From NCBI GenBank assembly GCA_963800275.1, contig CAWDAI010000013.1:123095-187094 (forward strand): DNA of 64,000 nt. Direction: 5' to 3'. Made by a program: the position numbers and the translations under genes. The notes under the pieces were generated by a model. That model did no database searches. It saw nothing but the letters and a program-made list of their open reading frames with translations, and was not told where the DNA came from. Below, piece by piece: positions 26,325 to 35,273 of this stretch (within the stretch, counting starts at the first letter, position 1; each line of letters starts with the position of its first letter). This DNA is from JAFMJV01 sp963800275. GTDB taxonomy: Bacteria > Chloroflexota > Limnocylindria > Limnocylindrales > CSP1-4.

Positions 26325-27392
26325 CTAGCGCGGGAAGTCGTCCCACGAACGACCATCGTCGGGCTCGTCGTGAGGGGCCGACTCACCGCTCGCGTCCCGC
26401 GTCGCGGCCAGCAACTCGTCCACCGCGGCTTCCGGGCTGATGGGGTTGACAGGCAGCCCCGTGCCCAGCTCCAGGCCGGCGATGTCGCGCAAGCGGGGGT
26501 GGATCTCCCAGTGCCAGTGGTAGGTCTCACGCACGTTCTCGTGGAGCGGCGCGGTGTGGAGCACCAGGTTGTAGGGTGGCCCGTCGAGGATGTCCAGCAT
26601 GCGGATGACCTTCTGCAGGGTCTCTGCGGCCGAGGTCAGCTGATCGTCCGTGGCGCGGCCGAAGTCGGCCTCGTGATGCCGCGGCACGACCCACAGCTCG
26701 AAGGGCGAGCGAGAGGCATAGGGCGCGAAGCAGACGCTGGCCGCATCGTCGAAGACGAGCCGTTCCCGCTGGGCGACCTCATCTCGCACCAGCCGGCACC
26801 AGGGACAGGTGCCCTCGCGGATGACGTACCGCGCCGCACCACCGAGCTCCTCGCCGATGCGGTGGGGCAGGTGGGGCAGGTCATAGACATCGAGGCACAG
26901 GTGGTTGGTCATGGCACCGGCCTGCTTGCCCCAGTTCTGCACCACCTGCACGTATTCGGTCCCGCCCGTGGCCCGCGCCTGCTCGATGCGATCACGCGCG
27001 AGCGTGAGCATCTCGATCACCACGCGCTCCGATTCGGCGCCCAGGGGCTGATGGTGCTCGAAGGGCGCGACGATCGTCTCCCACGAGCCGAGGTCGCCCA
27101 CCAGGCCCATGCGCAGCTCGTCCTCTGGCGGGACCTCCCTGGCTTCCCTGGGCTCCGCGCGGCGACGCTGTTCGAGCTCCGAGCCAGCGACGGTGAAAGC
27201 CTGCGGCTTCAACACCCGCAGGCGGGTGCCGGTCCCCGGTCCCGGCTCGCAGTTCTGGCAGCGGCCGCCGAAGTCGCGGACCGGCGCGGCTTCACGCGCG
27301 AAGCGGGCACGGTTGAACTCGCGATCGACGACGGCCGCCACCCACCAGCCGGTGATGTCGTCGCGGCGCAGCTCGAACAGGCCCCCGGCCAT
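26325..27392 (-). CDS. galT: Galactose-1-phosphate uridylyltransferase-like (HIT superfamily)
   Basis: 355 residues. Zinc-type cysteines appear as CQNC (about 43-46) and CPWC (about 205-208). The active-site region is ETYHWHWEIHPRL, corresponding to the H-x-H-x-x-x-x-P nucleotidyl-transfer histidine motif of GalT-type proteins. ELWVVPRHHEADF and NHLCLDVYDLPHLP are further conserved blocks. It may transfer UMP between UDP-glucose and galactose-1-P, or act as the related ADP-glucose phosphorylase; sequence alone does not decide. No galK or galE is nearby. The ATG is two bases upstream of the lipB stop region. Confidence 0.8.
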   Translation of the reverse strand: MAGGLFELRRDDITGWWVAAVVDREFNRARFAREAAPVRDFGGRCQNCEPGPGTGTRLRVLKPQAFTVAGSELEQRRRAEPREAREVPPEDELRMGLVGDLGSWETIVAPFEHHQPLGAESERVVIEMLTLARDRIEQARATGGTEYVQVVQNWGKQAGAMTNHLCLDVYDLPHLPHRIGEELGGAARYVIREGTCPWCRLVRDEVAQRERLVFDDAASVCFAPYASRSPFELWVVPRHHEADFGRATDDQLTSAAETLQKVIRMLDILDGPPYNLVLHTAPLHENVRETYHWHWEIHPRLRDIAGLELGTGLPVNPISPEAAVDELLAATRDASGESAPHDEPDDGRSWDDFPR

Positions 27393-27394
27393 GG

Positions 27395-28120
27395 TCAGAT
27401 CCCCGCCACTGCCGGCTGTCCCGTACGGCGCTCGGCCGCGTCATCCGTGGCCGCACCGAGGCGCCGCGCGAAGTCGGCGGCGAACTCGGCACCGACCTGC
27501 TCCACGAGCTCCGTGGAGGCATCGGCGGCGGGGCCGTCCCATTCGCGTTCGCGCGCGATCGAGGTCACGTCCAGCCCGGCCATGCCGCAGGGATCGATGA
27601 GCTGGAAATCCTCCAGGCGCGTGGTCACGTTGAGCGCGATGCCGTGATAGGTGACTCCCCGCTCGACGCGCAATCCAAGGGCGCCGAGCTTGCGGGGGCG
27701 TGGGCCCTCGGGGAACACCCACACGCCGGGGTAGCCGGGGCGCGGGGCGGCAGCCACCTCGTAGCGCGCGGCGACGTCCGCCATGGCCAGCTCCAGGGCG
27801 CGCACGAACGGCCGCAGCAGGACCGGCCGCTCACGCAGCCGCACGATCGGATAGGCCACCAGCTGGCCCGGCCCGTGATAGGTGACCTCGCCGCCGCGCT
27901 CCACGCGGATGACGTCGATGCCGCGACGGGCGAGCTCGTCGGCCGGGCTGATGACGTGCTCATCGCGGGCATGTCGACCCAGCGTCAGCACCGGTTCGTG
28001 TTCGACGAGCAGGAGCGTGTCGGGGATAACGCCCTCGGCTCGTGCAGCGTGCCGGGCACGTTGCACGTCCCAGGTGGGGCGGTAGTCCAGCCGTCCGAGC
28101 CACTCGACCTTCAGGTCCAT
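27395..28120 (-). CDS. lipB: Lipoyl(octanoyl) transferase
   Basis: 241 residues from the ATG at 28120. Signature RGGEVTYHGPGQLVAYPI, the catalytic Lys in RKLGALGLRVERGVTYHGIA and the catalytic Cys in LIDPCGM are all present. LipB moves octanoate from acyl-carrier protein to lipoate-dependent enzymes such as pyruvate dehydrogenase E2. No lipA is in the window. The C-terminal 20 residues after the conserved core are a variable Ala/Arg tail. Confidence 0.94.
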   Translation of the reverse strand: MDLKVEWLGRLDYRPTWDVQRARHAARAEGVIPDTLLLVEHEPVLTLGRHARDEHVISPADELARRGIDVIRVERGGEVTYHGPGQLVAYPIVRLRERPVLLRPFVRALELAMADVAARYEVAAAPRPGYPGVWVFPEGPRPRKLGALGLRVERGVTYHGIALNVTTRLEDFQLIDPCGMAGLDVTSIAREREWDGPAADASTELVEQVGAEFAADFARRLGAATDDAAERRTGQPAVAGI

Positions 28121-28157
28121 GAGCGGGAAGGTAGCACGCAGCACTCGGCGCGCGCGC

Positions 28158-29096
28158 TCAGGGGATGAGCTGGCGCAGCGCGAAAACGACGTTGGCTGGA
28201 CGCTCGGCCAGTCGGCGCATGTACCAGCGATACCAGGCCTTGCCGTAGCTCACCAGGCTGTAAGCAGGATGTCCGGCATCGCGCATGCGTCGCAGCTCCT
28301 GCTCGCGGATGCCGTAGAGCATGTGCACCTCGAGGTGCTCGCGTCCCACGCCCATGGCCCCGGCCAGGTCCCGGATCTGCTCGATCAGCTCGACGTCGTG
28401 GGTGCCGAGCGCGAGACGGGCCTTGCCCCGGGCCGCACGCTCGGCGACGAGCAGGGCCAGGCCCAGGAAGTTGGCGTCGACCGCGGCCCGTTCGCGGTAG
28501 GCCAGAGGCTCCGGCTCATCGTAGGCCCCCTTGACCAGGCGGATCGCGGGCCGCAGCGGTAGCAGCCGGGCGACATCGTCCGCCGAGCGGCGCAGGCAGG
28601 CCTGGACCGCCACACCCACATTGTCGAACTCGGTCAGCAGCCCGTGAGCCAGGTCGAGCGTGCGATCGGTGTGGTCCGAGCCTTCCATGTCGAGCCATAA
28701 CCAGGTGCCGGCCAGCGATCCCGCCGCGCGTGCCAGCTGCCGGCAGAGGCCCAGACACCGTGCGGGGTCCAGGTCGAGGCCAAGCTGCGAGGGCTTGACC
28801 GAGATCTCGACCGGACCGGCAGGATGGCCGCGCCGGCCCTCTCGCTCGATGATCGCGTGATACCCGGCAGCAGCGGCCTCGGCTTCGGCGAGCGTGGCGA
28901 CCGTCTCGCCGAGATGCGTGAAGAGCACGCCGATCCGCTCGTCGCGCAGGCGCTCCGCCGTGGCGAAGGCGTCCTCGACCCGTTCGCCGGGGATGAAGCG
29001 ACGCACCGCGCGTCGGGCGAACCGCAGGTTCGGGATCGTCTCGGCGAGTCGTTCATCGCGAGCCATCCAGAGGAGGGCTGAGCGCAAGGGCCGCAT
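28158..29096 (-). CDS. putA: Proline dehydrogenase (monofunctional)
   Basis: 312 residues, the size of stand-alone PRODH enzymes. The FAD barrel shows VEISVKPSQLGLDLD, WLWLDMEGSDHTDRTL, VGVAVQACLRRSADD, IRLVKGAYDEPEPLAY, LALGTHDVEL and EVHMLYGIREQELRR, then VSYGKAWYRWYMRRLAERP with the proline-binding Arg-x-x-x-Arg pattern. It oxidises L-proline to pyrroline-5-carboxylate at the membrane side. P5C dehydrogenase is not in the window. Confidence 0.94.
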   Translation of the reverse strand: MRPLRSALLWMARDERLAETIPNLRFARRAVRRFIPGERVEDAFATAERLRDERIGVLFTHLGETVATLAEAEAAAAGYHAIIEREGRRGHPAGPVEISVKPSQLGLDLDPARCLGLCRQLARAAGSLAGTWLWLDMEGSDHTDRTLDLAHGLLTEFDNVGVAVQACLRRSADDVARLLPLRPAIRLVKGAYDEPEPLAYRERAAVDANFLGLALLVAERAARGKARLALGTHDVELIEQIRDLAGAMGVGREHLEVHMLYGIREQELRRMRDAGHPAYSLVSYGKAWYRWYMRRLAERPANVVFALRQLIP

Positions 29097-29313
29097 CTGC
29101 CGATGGTGCCACGCTCACGCCGGGTCGGCCGTCGGCGGAGGGTGCCGGGAGCTGGCGGGCTCGCTCCGCGGGCTCGCCGACGAGCGTCCGGACGCACGGG
29201 CACCGGATGGGCTGGTGTGGCGCCAGTGGTGATCGCGACGGAGGTACCGCTTCACACGCTCGTGAGATGGCGTCAGGATGCGACGTGAACCGCAGATGTG
29301 GAGGTTAGCTACC

Positions 29314-30379
29314 ATGCCCCGGAGCCACACACCGTCGATCGCCATCCCGCTCGCCCTCGGGGCTGTCCTGGCCTGGTCGTCGGCCTCCGTCGCGCAGCAG
29401 GACGAGTCGTTCCCCGGACCGGATCCCGAGCAGCCGTATACCGGCTACACCCGCGGCGACGGCACGGTCGTGCTCGATGACGCCTCCTTCTGCCGCTACG
29501 TCCTGGGCGCGACGCTGGGCCAGGAGCCGCTGACCCGGGTGAAGCTGCTGGACAAGTCGAAGAAGCAGAAGCAGGCACGTGGTGGCGCATTCATGCCCGA
29601 CGGCGACCCCGAGGTGCTGGCTCGTTGCACCGACGCGCTGGCTGCATCTCGCGTAGCACCTCCGACGGTCGACCCGGAGGGGGAGGCAGCAGCCACGCCG
29701 GACCCGATCCCGGCCTGGGCCCGCCGCGCGCCGGTCGTGCCGGAAGCGTTCGTGCCCCTCCTGCCGGACGATCTCGTGGCTCAGCCGCTGGCCTCGACCG
29801 ATCAGGTCTGGCCGGCGGCACGCACGAGCGGCGTCGGCGACGTGGTCTCGTCGCCCTTCTCGATCACCCCCGGTCCGTGGCTGGCCGAGCTGCACGCGAC
29901 CGCCTGCGACAACTGGGACGGCACGCTGCGCAACGCACGCGACCCGGAGCGCTCGTTCCCGCTGGAGAGCACCACGCGCGAGTACCTCTACGAGCTCGAG
30001 GGCGGTTACTACTACTGGGACGTCAGCGCGTCCGACTGCGATTGGAGCGTGGACCTCGTGCCGGTGGTCCTGGGACCGGACCCCACGCCCACGCCCGAAC
30101 CGAGGGCGGTCGTCCCCGCACTCTACGGGCCCGGACTGGAACCGGAACCCGGACGCGCCGAACCCCGACTGGCTCACCGCGACCCAGGCGCGCGAGGCGG
30201 TCCTGGCCGCCGGTCTGACCACTGGCCCGTGCCACGAGGAAGGCGCCAATAAGGGCGACCGGGTGTGGCAGCAGGAACCCGCGGCCGGAGCGCTCGTGGA
30301 GTTCGGCACGCCGGTGGAGGTCTGGATCGAGCGGGACTGCGATGTCTACGCGGGCGACCGGGTGATCCTGGACGGTTAG
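29314..30379 (+). CDS. Exported protein with C-terminal PASTA domain, one frameshift
   Basis: With one base removed, about 354 residues. The ATG at 29314 opens a signal peptide ending SVAQQDE. A unique region follows with Cys residues and a Pro-rich linker (PDPTPTPEP). After the break the last 70 residues read LTATQAREAVLAAGLTTGPC, then VWQQEPAAGALVEFGTPVEV: a PASTA domain, which binds cell-wall muropeptides or beta-lactam-like ligands. The extra base is probably in GGG at 30127-30129, because ALYG can then continue PDWNRNPDAPNPDWL. Probably a cell-wall-associated exported protein. Its end overlaps the convergent SGNH gene. Confidence 0.6.
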
Positions 30380-31158
30380 GACGCCAGGCTTTCGTTCCAC
30401 TCGGTGACCGTCTCCCAGGCCACGCGCTGGAGGAAGGCCGCGGTGTCCGGGTCCAGGCCGAACGCGTAGTCGAGCCCTTCCGGGCTGCGTTGGAAGAGCG
30501 TGGCATAGACCGTGGCGGCGGCCAGGTAGGCGCCGGTCCAGGTGGCATGGACCCGGTCGGGGCCGATGAGAACCAGGTCCGGCCGTTGGGCCATGGCCTT
30601 TTCGAACGCCAGCGCCGCCGGTGCGACCGGTGCGCCGGTCTCCTGGGCGATCAGGCGGTGGGCCTCGACCACGTCATCGATGGTGGACCAGTCGTCGACC
30701 TCGCCGGGCCAGGTCATGAAGAAGACCGTCTCCGCGCCGGACGCTCTGATGGCGTCGTCGAACCTGCGTGCGTACTCGAGGAATGGCTCGGTCGTGCGTG
30801 GATACCCGGCGGCGAGGTAGCCCTGCAGGACGACGGCGTCGAAGTCGCCGCTCTCGATCAGCTCAGGGCCGCCGTGCGTCCAGTGATACTCGAGGTTCAC
30901 ACCGCCCTCGGTGAGCTGCGTCGAGCGGTAGGGTCGATCGGTGCCCTCGGCAGCCACGAAGTTGCCGACCAGCCAGCCCAGGCCGTGGTTGCGCTCGGTG
31001 TGGCTGTTGCCGATGTACAGCACCGAGGCCGGCGATGGCCGCTCCGATCCCATGCCGGGGCTGGGCTCCTCGGCCCGGGCGGCGGGAGCGATGAGAGCGA
31101 CGAGAGCGAGCGAAGACAGGCAGCGTGTGATGAGGCCGAGGCCCGGGCGGACATTCAC
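30376..31158 (-). CDS. Exported SGNH-hydrolase-like protein
   Basis: 260 residues with a signal peptide of about 30 residues (cleavage after ARA). The block VLYIGNSHTERNHGLGWLV places a Ser in the GNS position of SGNH block I. FFMTWPGEVDDW and IGPDRVHATWTGAYLAA (block V Asp-x-x-His) fit the same fold. Such proteins are extracytoplasmic esterases or sugar O-acetyl hydrolases; the substrate is unknown. It converges on the PASTA gene with a four-base overlap (TTAG). Confidence 0.7.
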   Translation of the reverse strand: MNVRPGLGLITRCLSSLALVALIAPAARAEEPSPGMGSERPSPASVLYIGNSHTERNHGLGWLVGNFVAAEGTDRPYRSTQLTEGGVNLEYHWTHGGPELIESGDFDAVVLQGYLAAGYPRTTEPFLEYARRFDDAIRASGAETVFFMTWPGEVDDWSTIDDVVEAHRLIAQETGAPVAPAALAFEKAMAQRPDLVLIGPDRVHATWTGAYLAAATVYATLFQRSPEGLDYAFGLDPDTAAFLQRVAWETVTEWNESLAS

Positions 31159-31230
31159 GGTCCCTGCATCCTGCCACGCGCGCGCCGTAGGATGCGAGCA
31201 GTACCAACGAGGTAGTCAGGAGCCAACCGT

Positions 31231-32817
31231 ATGCGACTCGATCACGTGGAGGTCGAGGGGTTTCGCGGCATCGACCGGCTGTCACTGGACCTCGACGACC
31301 TGACCACCATCATCAGCGAGCCGGAGGGTGGCAAGACCTCGCTGCTGCACGCGCTGGGCAGGGTGCTCGATCCGCACGATCCGGACGAACCACCCCGGTT
31401 CAGTGCGGCCGACTTCCATCGAGCGCCCGGGGACGAGGACCCTCAGGCCGAGACGCTCTCGATCGTCCTTGGCCTCCAGGGCCACGGTGACGAGGAGGGT
31501 CCGCTCGATCTGCCCGGGCTCGAGGATGGCGGTGTCTCGTTGCGGGTCGTGGCTACCCGCTCTGGCGAGCACGAGCCGGTGACGAGCGTGGACGTGATCG
31601 ATCGCGCCGGCGTGCCCATGGAGGCGATCGACGCCTCCGGCCTGCTGCGGCGTCTGCGTCACCGGCACCCGGCGGTCGTCATCGGCGGGCCGCGCCCTGC
31701 CGCGGGTCGCGCGGGACCGGCACCCGAGTCGGCTCCCAGCCGGTTGCAGGCCTTGCTCAAAGGCGTGGCCGATCCCCGCTCGCCGCTGACGTGGGACGCG
31801 CTGACGGACGTTCGTGGGGACCTGCTGCAGGCGGCGGGCCGGTTGGCGGAACACGTGGCCCCGGTCCCGGAACGGCGGCGGACCGTGCGCGAGATGACGG
31901 ATGTTCCCCGCGCGCTCGTGACCGACCTCTCCTCGGCGCTCATCGACGATGCCGGTGAGCAGCGCCAGCTGGCCGCGCTCTGGCTGCTCCTGGCCCTGCT
32001 CGACGCCGTGCCGGCAGCGGGGCTGGGGGAGACGGCCGAGCCGATCCTGCTCTTCGACGACATCGAGGCCAACCTGCATCCCACGTGGCTGGCGGCCACC
32101 TGCGCGATCGCCTTCAACCTGCCCTTCCAGCGGGTGGTCGCCACCTATTCGCCGGCGGTGCTGACCTGGGTCCCGCTCGGCTCCATCCGGCGGTTGGTCC
32201 GACGCGCACACGGCATCGAAGCGCGCTCGGTCCATCCGGGGCGCTATTCGGACGAGGAGCTGCGCCGTCTGACCTATCACATCCGTCTCAACCGCGGTGG
32301 TGCCTTCTTCGCGCGTTGCTGGATCCTCGTGGAAGGGGAGACCGAGGCCTGGCTCGTGCCCGAGTTCGCTCGGCTCTCAGGCGTGGAGCTGCCGGTGGAG
32401 GGGATCCGCGTCATCGAGTTCGCGCAGTCGGGGACGGAGCCGTTGCTGAAGGTGGCAGACGACCTCGGCATCCCGTGGGTCGTGCTGGCCGACGGGGACC
32501 AGGCCGGCCATCGCTATCGCAACCAGGTCCAGGCGCACCTGCGGCGCGAGCCCGGCGATGGCGCCATGGTGATGCTGCCCGCAGCGGACATCGAGCGCTA
32601 CCTCTTCGACAATGGCTATGCCAAGGTCATCAAGCGAGCGGCTCGCTCGCAGGGCACGCGCTCTCCGGTCAAGCTCATCCGGGCTGCGGTCGAGAACGAA
32701 TCCAAGCCGGGCCTCGCGCTGCAGATCCTGGCCGAAGCCGATGTGCGCGGCCCAGACGGTGTGCCGACGGTGTTCCGGGAGCTGGCCGCGACCGCGAAGC
32801 GTCTTGCGCGGGGCTGA
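31231..32817 (+). CDS. OLD-type ATPase with TOPRIM nuclease domain (YbjD-like)
   Basis: 528 residues. The N-terminus begins with the ABC/RecF-like EVEGFRGIDRLSLDLDDLTT and a degenerate Walker A, SEPEGGKTSLLHALG. Walker B-like LLFDDIEANLHPTWLAATC comes at about 265-285, with VVATYSPAVL as the switch region. The C-terminal TOPRIM domain has CWILVEGETEAWLVPEFARL (catalytic Glu) and WVVLADGDQAGHRYRNQV (D-x-D). This is the layout of overcoming-lysogenization-defect nucleases, often linked to phage defence or DNA repair. No UvrD-like GajB partner is adjacent, so it is not a Gabija pair. tRNA-Gly lies 165 bases downstream. Confidence 0.85.
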   Translation: MRLDHVEVEGFRGIDRLSLDLDDLTTIISEPEGGKTSLLHALGRVLDPHDPDEPPRFSAADFHRAPGDEDPQAETLSIVLGLQGHGDEEGPLDLPGLEDGGVSLRVVATRSGEHEPVTSVDVIDRAGVPMEAIDASGLLRRLRHRHPAVVIGGPRPAAGRAGPAPESAPSRLQALLKGVADPRSPLTWDALTDVRGDLLQAAGRLAEHVAPVPERRRTVREMTDVPRALVTDLSSALIDDAGEQRQLAALWLLLALLDAVPAAGLGETAEPILLFDDIEANLHPTWLAATCAIAFNLPFQRVVATYSPAVLTWVPLGSIRRLVRRAHGIEARSVHPGRYSDEELRRLTYHIRLNRGGAFFARCWILVEGETEAWLVPEFARLSGVELPVEGIRVIEFAQSGTEPLLKVADDLGIPWVVLADGDQAGHRYRNQVQAHLRREPGDGAMVMLPAADIERYLFDNGYAKVIKRAARSQGTRSPVKLIRAAVENESKPGLALQILAEADVRGPDGVPTVFRELAATAKRLARG

Positions 32818-32982
32818 TGCGGGCGGAGCAGACGTAGCCGTTCGAACGGCGCAGGTCCATGGCGGATGGGGTCGTCAGCGGTCCGTGAACCTTGGGGATC
32901 ACGGCCGCTTCAGACGTCGCTGAGCGAGGCTTGAGGGCGGGCGCCCGGCGCCCGGCGCTGTGCTACTGTCGAAGCCTCCTGG

Positions 32983-33058
32983 GCGGGAGTAACTCAGTTG
33001 GTAGAGTGTCTGCTTCCCAAGCAGAATGTCGCGGGTTCGAGTCCCGTCTCCCGCTCCA
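32983..33058 (+). tRNA. tRNA-Gly (anticodon CCC)
   Basis: A 76-base cloverleaf. The acceptor GCGGGAG pairs with CTCCCGC, followed by discriminator T and an encoded CCA. The D arm contains AGTTGGTAGAG. The anticodon stem TCTGC/GCAGA encloses the loop TTCCCAA, giving CCC at 33016-33018. The T arm is CGGGTTCGAGTCCCG. It reads glycine GGG codons. It stands alone at the start of an accessory-looking stretch. Confidence 0.97.
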
Positions 33059-33279
33059 GTTCTCCCTTCTTCCTCTGTAGGCAGGATATCGCTGCACGCG
33101 GGGGTCGTCCGGAAGCACGATCCTTGACACGGTCCGGATCTGCCGCGAGATCCCGGGGTCCGAGGGACGAATCGGAGCCGGCGACATCCTGCTTGCGGCC
33201 CAGCTGAGCGGCACGCGGCATTCTGCCTCACGCGTTTCCTTTCCTGAGGACCAGGCCGTGGCAAAGGAGCCCCGGATCG

Positions 33280-33444
33280 ATGTCCCAGCAGAGACGCCAA
33301 GTACCGCGCGGAGCAGGTGATCGCGGTGCTGTGGACCGCCGGCATCGCGCTCTACCTGGTCTACACCTGGCTCCGTCCTACTCGTACTTCGTGGGCGTTC
33401 CCAGCGAGGTCGGTTCGGACGAGGTAGGGACTCCGACAGGCTAG
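33280..33444 (+). pseudogene. Remnant or frameshifted gene for a small membrane protein
   Basis: Two frames have to be joined. From the ATG at 33280 (MSQQRR) the frame must shift by 33299 to read AKYRAEQVIAVLWTAGIALYLVYTW, a good membrane helix. It then shifts back near 33375 to read YSYFVGVPSEVGSDEVGTPT before the TAG at 33442-33444. Neither single frame makes sense alone, and two opposite one-base indels would restore a protein of about 55 residues. The stop sits on the palindromic CTAG shared with the convergent beta-helix gene. Confidence 0.35.
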
Positions 33445-34511
33445 CTGGCGGAGGTGTCGGGTTCAGACGCCAGACCATCGCACGCGATGTCACCCGCAGA
33501 CCCCGTGTCGGCCTCGCCGTAGTATTCCTCCATCGCGTGGCAGTCATCGGGGATGTTGTCGTACACGTTGGGGTCCGCGTCCGGCGGCAGGCGGAGCCCG
33601 TCGAGCCTGCCGCCGGACGCGAAGACCCCTCCACCATCGGCCGCCTCGTTGTCATGGATGGAACTCATGTCCCGCAAGACGAGTGAGCCCATCGGGTCGA
33701 TGTGGACCCCGCCCCCGAGCCTCGCAGAGAAGTTGCCGCTGATCACACTGGAGTCCCGCATCGTCACGATGCCATTGGTATCGACTCCCCCTCCACGTGG
33801 GGTGAACACGTCGACGCCCACCGCGCTGTTGCCCGTGATCGCAGTGGAGCCTTTCATGACCATGGTGGCCTGATACGAGACGTGGACGCCGCCCCCGTAC
33901 TCGTCGGCGCTGTTCCCGCGGACGCTGCTGGAGCCCGCCAACCAGAGGGTACCGAGATCGGCGATGCCACCGCCCCCTGAGGCTGACGTATTCCCGCGAA
34001 CGACGCTGGTGCCCCGCAGCTTGAGGATCGCGCCGGCGTGGTTCCAGATGCCGCCCGCGAGCTCGGTCGCGGTATTGGCCCGAACGACGACGTCGCGCAG
34101 GACCAGGATGCCGCGGTTGTGGATGCCGCCGCCCCGGACGGCGACACCATGGCGGATCGTCAGGTTTGCGAGGGTGACCGAGGCGTTGGCCCCGACCTTC
34201 AGCACCGTGCCCTCGCCGGCGCCGTCCAGGACGGGCCGTCCGGAGGTCGCGGTCTGCATGCCGCGGATGCGCAGGTGCTTGCTGATTCGGGTGACACCGC
34301 GGCAGGTGCCCTTCACGATGAGCCGATCGCCCTTCGAGGCGGCTCGCACCGCCCGCTGGAGGCTGCCCGTCGAGCGGCCCGTGTCCAGGTCGGTCACCCG
34401 GCAGGCGCGAGGAGAGGATGCCGCGGTCGGCGTGAGCATGGTGCCGGCGAGCACCAGGGCCCCGATGGACGCGAGGACTACCGACGGACCGGCTCCAGCC
34501 CGACCGAGCAT
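33441..34511 (-). CDS. Exported right-handed beta-helix / polymorphic-repeat protein
   Basis: 356 residues with a signal peptide (about 1-32). From about residue 60 on it is made of beta-helix rungs, each about 20-40 residues, with recurring GGGI-x-N or GGGV and SxxxGN-x-A motifs (for example RGNSADEYGGGVHV, ISGNFSARLGGGVHI, IHDNEAADGGGVFA). This is the CSLREA/Pmp-like parallel beta-helix pattern of surface or secreted proteins. The short C-terminal part is acidic with two Cys. There is no anchor. It may bind or cleave polysaccharide, but no catalytic residues are recognisable. Confidence 0.75.
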   Translation of the reverse strand: MLGRAGAGPSVVLASIGALVLAGTMLTPTAASSPRACRVTDLDTGRSTGSLQRAVRAASKGDRLIVKGTCRGVTRISKHLRIRGMQTATSGRPVLDGAGEGTVLKVGANASVTLANLTIRHGVAVRGGGIHNRGILVLRDVVVRANTATELAGGIWNHAGAILKLRGTSVVRGNTSASGGGGIADLGTLWLAGSSSVRGNSADEYGGGVHVSYQATMVMKGSTAITGNSAVGVDVFTPRGGGVDTNGIVTMRDSSVISGNFSARLGGGVHIDPMGSLVLRDMSSIHDNEAADGGGVFASGGRLDGLRLPPDADPNVYDNIPDDCHAMEEYYGEADTGSAGDIACDGLASEPDTSAS

Positions 34512-34544
34512 GTCGCTCCTCCTGCTCTCCGCTGACGCGTGAGG

Positions 34545-35273
34545 CTACTCGCAGGGAACCTTCGAGACCTTCTCGACGCCCGTGAGCACTTCCGTGCCGC
34601 TACAGATTCCGACCTTCGCCGAGTCGGTGCCGGCACCGCCCTTGAAGGTCGCGTCACGGAGGTCCTGGGTGACCCTGTCGGCACCTTTGGCGCCGATGAA
34701 CTTGCCGCCATCGCGGAGCCACATGACGTAGTCGGCGCCCGGGCCGGCCCTGAAGACGCCCGCGGCGTAGACGAGTGGCGCCGAGTCAACCCCGCCGGCA
34801 CCGTAGAACGTGCCCCCGGAGAGGTATCGGACCCGGTCGTCGCCGGGGCCGCCCTTGAAGACGCCGCCCTCGAGCCGCTCGACCCGGTCGTTGCCCGGGC
34901 CGCCGACGACGAGGCCGTCGTGGACGTAGTAGAGCACGTGGTCGGTGCCACCGCCGCCGTAGAAGCGGCCGGCCTCGACGTAGTAGACGGCGTCGTAGCT
35001 ACGGCCGCCCACGAACTTGCCACCTGCCAGGGTGCCGACACGGTCCTCTCCGCCGCGTCCGAGGAAGACGCCGCCGTCCATGGTCCCGATCGAGTCCGCC
35101 CCGGGCCCGCCACACGCGACTTGGCCGTCCGTGAGCGACGCGATCGAGCCACCACCGACGGGGAAGGTGATATCGCAATCCAGAGCGCTGCCGGCGCTGG
35201 CGAGCAGCAACGAGCCGAGCAATGCCACGACGCTGGCCACCGCCAGCCGGCACTTGGTGCGTGCAGACCCCAT
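34545..35273 (-). CDS. Exported glycine-rich repeat protein, beta-roll-like
   Basis: 242 residues with a signal peptide (about 1-30, cleavage near SALDC). Residues 55-225 hold about nine repeats of roughly 19 residues with the consensus L-x-G-G-x-F-x-G-G-x-G-x-D-x-V, for example LEGGVFKGGPGDDRVRYLSG. The GGxGxD core recalls RTX/hemolysin-type calcium-binding nonapeptides but with a longer period, so a stacked beta structure is likely. A Cys-containing end (ICSGTEVLTGVEKVSKVPC) caps it. It is transcribed just upstream of the beta-helix protein in the same direction. Confidence 0.7.
   Translation of the reverse strand: MGSARTKCRLAVASVVALLGSLLLASAGSALDCDITFPVGGGSIASLTDGQVACGGPGADSIGTMDGGVFLGRGGEDRVGTLAGGKFVGGRSYDAVYYVEAGRFYGGGGTDHVLYYVHDGLVVGGPGNDRVERLEGGVFKGGPGDDRVRYLSGGTFYGAGGVDSAPLVYAAGVFRAGPGADYVMWLRDGGKFIGAKGADRVTQDLRDATFKGGAGTDSAKVGICSGTEVLTGVEKVSKVPCE

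Noticed and set aside
31231..32817. A Gabija (GajA) defence system
   Set aside because: GajA needs an adjacent UvrD-like GajB helicase. The flanking genes are an SGNH protein and a tRNA, so only 'OLD-type nuclease' is supported.
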